Assembly (NCBI GenBank): GCA_903916135.1
Contig: CAIWVT010000229.1
Span: forward strand, 1-5,540
Origin: an uncultured bacterium
Lineage (GTDB): Bacteria; Bacteroidota; Bacteroidia; Bacteroidales; CAIWKO01
Length of the DNA stretch: 5,540 nucleotides
Direction: 5' to 3'
Both the position numbers and the translations under genes were made by a program. Below the pieces are notes generated by a model that worked only from the letters and a program-made list of their open reading frames with translations, was not told where the DNA came from and did no database searches. Below, in pieces: positions 1 to 4,728 of the stretch. Position 1 is the stretch's first letter. Every line of letters starts with the position of its first letter.

Positions 1-79
1 AAATTAATTATTTACCATTCTTATTTCGATAAGATGCGTTATAAATTAATTATTTACCATTCTTATTTCGATAAGATGC
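1..79. repeat. 42-bp-period tandem repeat, cut by window start
   Basis: Positions 1-37 and 43-79 are identical over 37 bases and are offset by 42 bp. The five bases between them (38-42) complete the unit. After position 79 the sequence diverges, so this is the right-hand end of the array, and more copies may lie to the left of the window. Each copy carries a short perfect hairpin, TCTTAT-TTCG-ATAAGA, at 19-34 and 61-76. All frames through it are short and stop-rich, so it does not look like coding sequence. The function is unknown. Two visible copies are too few, and the gap too short, for a CRISPR array. Confidence 0.85.
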
Positions 80-254
80 ATTTATAATGTTATTTATTAG
101 CTCATTAGTCCGTAGCTATCACATTGCAACTTATTTTAATTTGTAACAATAAATCAGTTCTCGTTACGATTTTCATATTATATAATTGAGTCCACTCCGA
201 AAATGATAGATTCTGCTATGGTTTGATGAAAGCAAGTCTTAGTGTCTTTTTTTT
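80..254. other. AT-rich intergenic stretch without recognisable features
   Basis: This stretch lies between the tandem repeat and the inverted low-complexity element. I see no convincing reading frame, tRNA or other RNA fold, or Bacteroidota-type promoter. It ends in a run of eight T (247-254) that abuts the element starting at 255. It may contain the downstream region of a gene outside the window, but nothing in it shows this. Confidence 0.5.
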
Positions 255-399
255 ACCACAGTGTAAACAGAGGAAAAACACGGAGGTACACTGAGGATTG
301 TCCTATTGTTGCATTGTTCTATTGTTTTTTTTCTTTGTGGTCTTTGTGTCTTTGTGTCTTTGTGTTTTATTTCTTAGTGTTTCTATGTGTCTATGTGGT
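255..399. repeat. Low-complexity intergenic element with inverted ACCACA ends
   Basis: The left arm begins ACCACA at 255 and runs as a purine/CA-rich string (ACAGAGG, CACGGAGG, ACTGAGGA) to about 297. The right arm is its approximate mirror on the other strand: four CTTTGTGT-like units at 333-366, then degenerate copies, ending TGTGGT at 394-399. ACCACA and TGTGGT are therefore terminal inverted repeats of a roughly 145-bp unit that could form a long imperfect hairpin. From memory, intergenic strings of the CACAGAGG/CACGGAGG kind recur in genomes of Bacteroidota and other phyla; I could not check this here. There is no reading frame for a transposase. The right end supplies the holA stop codon (391-393). 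Confidence 0.65.
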
Positions 400-1398
400 G
401 TGCAAAATTTTATAAATCATCTCTTTCATCAAATCGCCATCGTTAGTGGATGCGTTGTTTATACCTTTGGAACGCAAGTCGTATTCGCGAAAAATGGCAA
501 ATACTTGGCGAAGTTTGGCGCGGCTAAAGTTGCGGGCGGCGGTGGCATAATCGTCCACAAACATACGGTTAACGGATAGGACTGAAGCCACATTGTTGGG
601 CGATTTATCCACTACGTTGTGATACATAAATATCTTCACAAAAAAAGGAAACAAGACCGGAATCACTTTCACCAAAGGGTTTTCTTTTTCGTTTTCGGCA
701 AAATATTTAATTATCTGATTGGCTTTAAAGATATTTTTCGCGCCCAATGCTTTTTGGAGTTCAAACACATTATAATCTTTGCTGATGCCGATGTGCAGTT
801 CAACAAGGTCGGGAGTAATTTCAATGCCGGGCGTTGCATTGATGATTATTTTGCCCACCTCGTTCACAATTTTGCTGAGGTCGGTGCCCAAAAATTCCGC
901 CATCAAAAAGGCAGCTTTCTGATTGATGGAAAAACCTTTTGATTTCACATAGTTGGTAATCCACGCCGGAATCTGATTGTCATAGATGCGGGGTGTTTCA
1001 TAAAAGACAGCTTTTTTCTCAATCAGTTTGGCAAAAGTTTTGCGTTTGTCAATCTTGTTGTATTTATAACAAATCACCAAAATGGTTGACGTCATGGGGT
1101 TTTCCACATATTTATCCAGAGTGTCAATGTTTTTTATTTCTTGCGCTTCTTTCACAATCACCACCTGATAGTCGCTCATCATCGGATAGCGTTTACATTC
1201 GCTGATGATGCTCAGCACATTGGTTTCTTTTCCATAGAGCACCGATTGATTGAACTCTTTTTCGTCGGGCGAAAGCAAGTTTTCTTCAATATAATCTGAT
1301 ATTTGGTCAATATAATAGGGTTCCTCTCCCGAAAGAAAATAGACGGGATGGTATATTTTGTTTTTTAAATCTTTGATGATTTCGGTTTCAGTTTTCAT
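391..1398 (-). CDS. holA: DNA polymerase III subunit delta
   Basis: This is the delta subunit of the clamp loader, which opens the beta sliding clamp and loads it on primed DNA during replication. The protein has 335 residues, normal for the family. The N-terminal part carries FLSGEEPYYI at 21-30, the degenerate nucleotide-binding-loop region typical of delta, followed by the hydrophobic strand VVIVKEAQ at 79-86. The middle has the LGTDLSKIVNEVGK signature at 170-183. The C-terminal helical collar domain ends with LRSKGINNAS at 308-317, matching the family's late K-G motif. The ATG lies three bases after the amn stop, so the two genes are almost certainly co-transcribed. The final residues HTT and the TAG stop fall inside the inverted repeat element at 255-399, so the very C-terminus may have been set by that element. 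Identification rests on whole-protein resemblance and is strong. Confidence 0.93.
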   Translation of the reverse strand: MKTETEIIKDLKNKIYHPVYFLSGEEPYYIDQISDYIEENLLSPDEKEFNQSVLYGKETNVLSIISECKRYPMMSDYQVVIVKEAQEIKNIDTLDKYVENPMTSTILVICYKYNKIDKRKTFAKLIEKKAVFYETPRIYDNQIPAWITNYVKSKGFSINQKAAFLMAEFLGTDLSKIVNEVGKIIINATPGIEITPDLVELHIGISKDYNVFELQKALGAKNIFKANQIIKYFAENEKENPLVKVIPVLFPFFVKIFMYHNVVDKSPNNVASVLSVNRMFVDDYATAARNFSRAKLRQVFAIFREYDLRSKGINNASTNDGDLMKEMIYKILHTT

Positions 1399-1401
1399 GG
1401 T

Positions 1402-2181
1402 TTATTTATAATCAAAATAAAGATGTTTAACAGTCAGCCCATTGTTGATAAGCTGGTTTAAGGATTCTATGCCAATTTTCAGATGGCTTTCCACAAAATC
1501 TTCTGTAACTTTTTGGTCGCTTTTATCGGTTTTCACGCCCGCAGAAATCATCGGCTGGTCTGAAACCAAAAGCAAAGCACCCATGGGGATATGGTTCGAG
1601 AACCCCACCGAAAACAAGGTGGCAGTTTCCATATCAATAGCCATGGCGCGTATTTTGCGCAGATATTTTTTGAAGGCATCGTCATGTTCCCACACGCGGC
1701 GGTTGGTGGTATAAACTGTTCCCGTCCAATAATCGAAGCCACAATCGCGGATGGTGGTCGAAACGGCTTTCTGCAGATTAAAAGCAGGCAAAGCGGGAAC
1801 TTCGGGTGGAAAATAATCGTTAGAAGTTCCGTCGCCACGAATGGCAGCAATGGGCAACACAAAATCGCCCAATTTATTTTTCCGTTTCAAGCCGCCACAC
1901 TTGCCTAAAAATAAAGCGGCTTTGGGGTCCACTGCACTCAACAAATCCATGATGGTTGCCGCATTGGCACTTCCCATACCGAAGTTGACGATGGTGATGT
2001 TGTTGGCAGTGGCACTGGGCATAGCCTTGTTCAAGCCCTTTATTTCAACATTATTTGTTTTGGAAAATAGCTCTATATATCTGTTGAAATTCGTCAATAA
2101 GATATATTTTCCAAAATCTTTTATCTCGGTTCCCGTGTAACGTGGAAGCCAATTTTCAACAATTTCGCGTTTTGTTTTCAT
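1402..2181 (-). CDS. amn: AMP nucleosidase (short Bacteroidota type)
   Basis: The enzyme hydrolyses the N-glycosidic bond of AMP to adenine and ribose 5-phosphate, lowering the AMP pool; it is expected in the cytosol. The protein has 259 residues and consists of a nucleoside-phosphorylase fold only. It lacks the long N-terminal regulatory domain of the E. coli enzyme, which is usual in Bacteroidota. Visible motifs are NFGMGSANA at 66-74 (phosphate/ribose loop), LGKCGGL at 92-98, AIDMETATLF at 181-190 with the ribose-binding M-E pair (M184, E185), and VSDQP at 206-210 with the base-contacting aspartate D208. These are the family's catalytic landmarks and all are intact. The gene is first in a pair with holA, three bases downstream. 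Its upstream 50 bp are shared with a divergent gene and hold a plausible promoter. A related phosphorylase is the only realistic alternative. Confidence 0.92.
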   Translation of the reverse strand: MKTKREIVENWLPRYTGTEIKDFGKYILLTNFNRYIELFSKTNNVEIKGLNKAMPSATANNITIVNFGMGSANAATIMDLLSAVDPKAALFLGKCGGLKRKNKLGDFVLPIAAIRGDGTSNDYFPPEVPALPAFNLQKAVSTTIRDCGFDYWTGTVYTTNRRVWEHDDAFKKYLRKIRAMAIDMETATLFSVGFSNHIPMGALLLVSDQPMISAGVKTDKSDQKVTEDFVESHLKIGIESLNQLINNGLTVKHLYFDYK

Positions 2182-2211
2182 CTGTTTACAGAATTATATG
2201 TAATTTTAACG

Positions 2212-2219
2212 CAAAAATA
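2212..2219 (-). promoter_or_regulatory. Candidate Bacteroidota -7 element for amn-holA
   Basis: Read on the minus strand, this is TATTTTTG, which fits the Bacteroidota primary-sigma -7 consensus TAnnTTTG exactly. It sits 30 bases before the amn ATG, so the predicted 5' leader would be short. About 21 bases upstream there is TTTAG rather than a clean TTTG -33 box, so the match is only partial. The DNA is AT-rich and chance matches are common. No equally good element was found for the divergent plus-strand gene. Confidence 0.4.
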
Positions 2220-2231
2220 CAAAATAAAATC

Positions 2232-2678
2232 ATGCTTGAGCTAAATCTTCCATTTTATGAGTTTAAAATTTCTGATGAAACGCCTGCTCGTATCTTCGAT
2301 GCGATAAGAAAAAAGTACGTGATACTCACGCCTGAAGAGTGGGTTAGGCAGAATTTCTTGCAGTTTTTGTTGTGCGAAAAAAAATATCCTGCAAGTTTAT
2401 TATTGATAGAAAAAACATTGCGCGTTCATAAGATGCACAAACGTTGCGATGCCGTGGTGTATAATAATTTGGGCAAGCCTTTAATGATACTTGAATTTAA
2501 GAATCCCGACATTCCTATAAATCAAAAAGTGTTCGACCAAATTGCTCGTTATAATATTGCCTTGCAGGTAAAATATCTAACAGTTTCCAACGGACGTAAT
2601 CATTATTGTTGTGAAATAGATTTTGAAAACAATTCATTTACGTATATGGAGCAGATTCCTGAATATGATATGCTATAA
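2232..2678 (+). CDS. HsdR-N-like PD-(D/E)XK domain protein
   Basis: This 148-residue protein consists of a single domain resembling the N-terminal nuclease domain of type I restriction HsdR subunits. Family landmarks are IFDAIRKKYVILTPEEWVRQ at 21-40; a PD-(D/E)XK core with D73 (in KRCDAVVY), E88 and K90 (in LEFK); and the Q-x-x-x-Y element Q103/Y107 that marks RecB/HsdR-type nucleases. The catalytic triad appears intact. No helicase part, hsdM or hsdS is nearby, so it is not a restriction system. Genes of this kind stand alone near holA in many Bacteroidota, and their role is not established to my knowledge. I chose the ATG at 2232 because MLELNLPFYE is the usual family N-terminus. The in-frame ATG at 2142 would add 30 residues that read back into amn. 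A run of eight A at 2377-2384 lies within the gene. Confidence 0.85.
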   Translation: MLELNLPFYEFKISDETPARIFDAIRKKYVILTPEEWVRQNFLQFLLCEKKYPASLLLIEKTLRVHKMHKRCDAVVYNNLGKPLMILEFKNPDIPINQKVFDQIARYNIALQVKYLTVSNGRNHYCCEIDFENNSFTYMEQIPEYDML

Positions 2679-2770
2679 ATTCTTGTTGGACCCTTTGTTT
2701 TTAGTGAAAATATACCCACTATAAAATAAAATGCAGCATAAGAAGTTTAGTACTGTATAAGCAAGATGTT

Positions 2771-2902
2771 ATGAAATCAAAAATCGCAAAAATATTCCTT
2801 TTTATCTGCCTTGTGCTGATAGTGTTTTCTTCCTGTAGAAGCAAAACATGCAATGGAATGAAGTATCACAATAATGATGTGAAACGCGGATTGGCGCATT
2901 AA
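2771..2902 (+). CDS. Small lipoprotein, 43 residues
   Basis: The frame encodes a basic N-terminus (MKSKIAK), a hydrophobic stretch FLFICLVLIVF at 9-19, then SSC with a lipobox-like Cys at 22. A short polar tail of 21 residues follows, with a second Cys (C27) and the ending NDVKRGLAH. This is the layout of a signal-peptidase II lipoprotein whose mature part is only about 22 residues. Similar tiny lipoproteins with a second cysteine and a charged tail occur, as far as I remember, in other Bacteroidota; I cannot name a family. There is no clear ribosome-binding site and no obvious promoter upstream, where the DNA (2679-2770) is AT-rich and otherwise featureless. The gene converges on the AtpI-like gene. 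A chance frame is unlikely given the complete signal-peptide and lipobox layout, but the length keeps confidence moderate. Confidence 0.68.
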   Translation: MKSKIAKIFLFICLVLIVFSSCRSKTCNGMKYHNNDVKRGLAH

Positions 2903-2928
2903 AAAGAGGAGCAGCTATTTTATCGGGT

Positions 2929-2967
2929 TGTTGTTTTTACGTCTTATTGTTCAACAAAAAAACAACA
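2929..2967. terminator. Weak AT-rich inverted repeat between convergent genes
   Basis: TGTTGTTTTT at 2929-2938 pairs perfectly with AAAAACAACA at 2958-2967, leaving a 19-base loop. The stem lies just downstream of the plus-strand lipoprotein gene and overlaps the last codons and stop of the minus-strand AtpI-like gene. It could act as a bidirectional end signal. It is nearly all A/T, the loop is long and there is no clean following T-run, so this is a weak candidate. Confidence 0.25.
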
Positions 2968-3305
2968 TCAAAGACAAGATACAGCACAAATAAAATGAAG
3001 AAGCTGACGATGAAGTTCACGGCATCGCTTCGAAATAGCATCACATACGCCACCAACACCACAATATAAAACATAAATTTCAAGAAGGTGGAAAGCATAA
3101 ACGAACGGATGAATTTATAGGGCTTGTCAGGATCGGATGCAAGCAAAAACAAATTGGCAAGCAGTGATGTTGCCAAAAACAAAGGGACGAGAAATAATAA
3201 GGCAGGGGATATAAACTGTTTTGGCATTACGAAAAACAAAATCACAGCGACACATTCCAACAGTAATGAAAACAAGAATGTGTTAATAAGTAGTTTTCGT
3301 TTCAT
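2937..3305 (-). CDS. AtpI-like four-helix membrane protein
   Basis: The protein has 122 residues, with predicted membrane helices at about 5-26, 32-56, 68-91 and 96-118 and a short basic loop (DPDKPYKFIR, 58-67) in the middle. Size, four-helix topology and position right after AtpZ fit the ATP synthase protein I family, which assists assembly of the F0 c-ring and has been linked to Mg2+/Ca2+ transport together with AtpZ in Bacillus. The sequence itself is hydrophobic and poorly conserved, so the call depends largely on context. Its ATG follows the AtpZ stop by one base, implying coupled translation. In related genomes atpB and the rest of the F0F1 cluster would be expected next; here the operon ends and a convergent gene follows. 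It could otherwise be an unrelated small membrane protein. Confidence 0.6.
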   Translation of the reverse strand: MKRKLLINTFLFSLLLECVAVILFFVMPKQFISPALLFLVPLFLATSLLANLFLLASDPDKPYKFIRSFMLSTFLKFMFYIVVLVAYVMLFRSDAVNFIVSFFILFVLYLVFDVVFLLNNKT

Positions 3306-3306
3306 G

Positions 3307-3519
3307 TTACTTTTTTTTGATAAAATCTTTTATTGATATGTAGATAGCTGTCCCCACCGAGAAAAAAGACAACACAACTGTGAAAATAGGAAATTTGATT
3401 CCTATCCATTTATCCAACAAAACGCCACCACCGACTCCAATTGCAATTATAACCAACATTTGAACTGCAATGCTGGAATACTTTGCGTAAGAATTAAGCG
3501 AGTTCTGGGGCTTTTTCAT
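3307..3519 (-). CDS. atpZ: AtpZ/AtpI family protein, ATP synthase accessory
   Basis: This 70-residue protein has two membrane helices, at about 14-35 and 42-63. The sequence follows the AtpZ pattern closely: YAKYSSIAVQM at 11-21, then the glycine-rich turn GVGGGVLLDKWIG at 28-40 with the conserved L-D-K-W, a short FPIFTVVLSFFSVGTAIYI second helix, and a lysine-rich end. AtpZ proteins are encoded next to ATP synthase genes and are thought to act in F0 assembly or cation supply in the inner membrane. The start ATG lies inside the bactofilin gene, giving a 26-bp overlap in a different frame, and the stop is one base before the next ATG. The three genes are evidently one translationally coupled unit. 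Confidence 0.87.
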   Translation of the reverse strand: MKKPQNSLNSYAKYSSIAVQMLVIIAIGVGGGVLLDKWIGIKFPIFTVVLSFFSVGTAIYISIKDFIKKK

Positions 3520-3895
3520 TCATTGGTTTTGGTGAAAATGACGGCTTTCTCGTATCGTCGGGCATTTTGCATGTTCCTGAAAACTTAGCACCGGGTTCGA
3601 TAGAAAGTTTATCGGTGGTGATGTCTCCAACCAAATTGGCAGATGCTTTCATGGCAAGCAATTCGGCGACATTCACTTTGGCTCTTATATTTCCCGAGAA
3701 ATCGGCATTCTGACACACAATTTCGCCCTCCACAGTCCCTGTAACTCCAATCACAACTTTTCCTTTTGAGTTTATTGAGCCTATAAGCGTTCCATCAATA
3801 CGCATATCGCCCGAAGCACTAATGTCTCCTTTGATGGTGGTGCCATTTCCAACGATGTTGATTACGGGGGATTCTAATTCAATATTTTTCGCCAT
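3494..3895 (-). CDS. Bactofilin (polymer-forming cytoskeletal protein)
   Basis: This 133-residue protein has the bactofilin (DUF583) repeat pattern: about six beta-helix turns between roughly residues 12 and 108, with glycine and alternating hydrophobic residues (TTIKGDISASGDMRIDGTLI, TGTVEGEIVC, SGNIRAKVNVAELL, ANLVGDITTDKLSIEPGAKF). It is flanked by a short polar N-terminus and a Pro/Lys-rich disordered tail. Bactofilins self-assemble without nucleotide into filaments under the inner membrane and act in shape, polarity or positioning of cell-wall enzymes. The start is preceded by AAAGG-like bases and follows the porW/sprE stop by 36 bp. Adjacency to AtpZ is a recurrent Bacteroidota arrangement. 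No M23 peptidase partner is encoded next to it in this window. Confidence 0.9.
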   Translation of the reverse strand: MAKNIELESPVINIVGNGTTIKGDISASGDMRIDGTLIGSINSKGKVVIGVTGTVEGEIVCQNADFSGNIRAKVNVAELLAMKASANLVGDITTDKLSIEPGAKFSGTCKMPDDTRKPSFSPKPMNEKAPELA

Positions 3896-3931
3896 GCCTT
3901 TAGTTTTTAGAAATTATATAAATTTATTTTA

Positions 3932-4693
3932 TTAGGGTTTCGTGTAGTATTTTTTATAAAAGGTCAGATATAAATCTACGTTTTTATTTTTAAAGAAAAC
4001 AGGATAGTTGGCAGCAGAGATAATGAAATGCTTGAAATTTCCTTTGATGAGTTGTGTCATAATTTCTGGAGAATTCTCTACGGATTGCAAATAAGTGATC
4101 GCATTGTCTTTGTTTTCAAAACGACTTACATTCAAAACCTCAAGTGTATCATTCAAAAACAAAGTGTTTATAATATACTGTTTTGTTGAAAAATACTTGG
4201 TGTTATAATTTGAATATGCAATTTTAAGATCGTTGATTTTCATGTTTTTTATTTCTACCACAGCAATATAAAAATGAAATGCAGCAGGATCGAATTTGTA
4301 TAAAGCGGGAGTGCCGGTTTGTACACCGCTTTGCATACCGGTTTCTGTTTGCGTTTCACCTTCAGTGGTTGTGGCTGTTTTCTTATTGGTGAGCACGTCA
4401 AGAATATCCTGTGCTTGTTTTTTTACGTCGGAGTCGGGATATTTTTGGACAATATTTGTCAAAGCAGTTTCAAACTCGGGTTGTGTTTTGGTTTTGCCAA
4501 TGGAAAGAGCGCGCAGCATTTCGAACTTTGGAATCAAGACTTTATCTTTTTTATCGCGGATGGTATTGTCCGCATTTTGAATCACAACTTGATATTGACC
4601 GGATTTGTATGCTAAATAGGTCTCTTTATAAAAAACAGCCAATTGATTTTTTATTGCTTCCAACTTTTGATAATAATTCGGGTCGGTAATCAT
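3932..4693 (-). CDS. porW: PorW/SprE, downstream fragment
   Basis: The second part of the split gene gives 253 residues from the first in-frame ATG, but that methionine (in YAK-M-ITDPNYY) is an internal residue of the native protein, and no ribosome-binding site precedes it. The frame can be read upstream as far as a TGA at 4793-4795 that exists only because of the 11-bp duplication. Residues 1-100 continue the TPR-like region (YKETYLAYKSGQYQVVI, IVQKYPDSDVKKQAQDIL). A Thr/Gln/Gly-rich linker follows at 104-129. The C-terminal domain runs from about 137 to the end, with FHFYIAVVEI, FSTKQYIINTLFLND and NAITYLQSV as in SprE C-termini. If translated alone it would lack a signal peptide and stay in the cytosol. 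The stop is 36 bp before bactofilin. Confidence 0.86.
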   Translation of the reverse strand: MITDPNYYQKLEAIKNQLAVFYKETYLAYKSGQYQVVIQNADNTIRDKKDKVLIPKFEMLRALSIGKTKTQPEFETALTNIVQKYPDSDVKKQAQDILDVLTNKKTATTTEGETQTETGMQSGVQTGTPALYKFDPAAFHFYIAVVEIKNMKINDLKIAYSNYNTKYFSTKQYIINTLFLNDTLEVLNVSRFENKDNAITYLQSVENSPEIMTQLIKGNFKHFIISAANYPVFFKNKNVDLYLTFYKKYYTKP

Positions 4694-4728
4694 TTTGGCA
4701 TAATCACTGTCAGGATATTTCGTAAGTA

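Noticed and set aside
1..79. CRISPR array
   Set aside because: Only two copies are visible, separated by 5 bp rather than by unique spacers of about 30 bp, and there are no cas genes.
298..579. Plus-strand 93-residue frame rich in V, C, F and L
   Set aside because: Its first part is a translation of the CTTTGTGT-like low-complexity arm, and the rest is antisense to the 3' end of holA. The hydrophobic look is a by-product of T/G-rich DNA.
619..2140. Several plus-strand frames of 70-107 residues, and a 104-residue minus-strand frame at 1548-1862
   Set aside because: All lie inside the strongly supported holA or amn genes in other frames and show no family motifs.
2142..2231. Upstream in-frame extension of the HsdR-N-like gene
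   Set aside because: It would overlap the start of amn and add 30 residues before MLELNLPFYE, which matches the normal beginning of the family.
2377..2384. Run of eight A in the HsdR-N-like gene as a phase-variable tract
   Set aside because: The frame is intact through it, and runs of this length are common in AT-rich genomes. There is no evidence of variation.
4296..4689. Three plus-strand frames of 92-98 residues
   Set aside because: They are antisense to the porW downstream fragment, overlap each other in different frames and have no recognisable motif.
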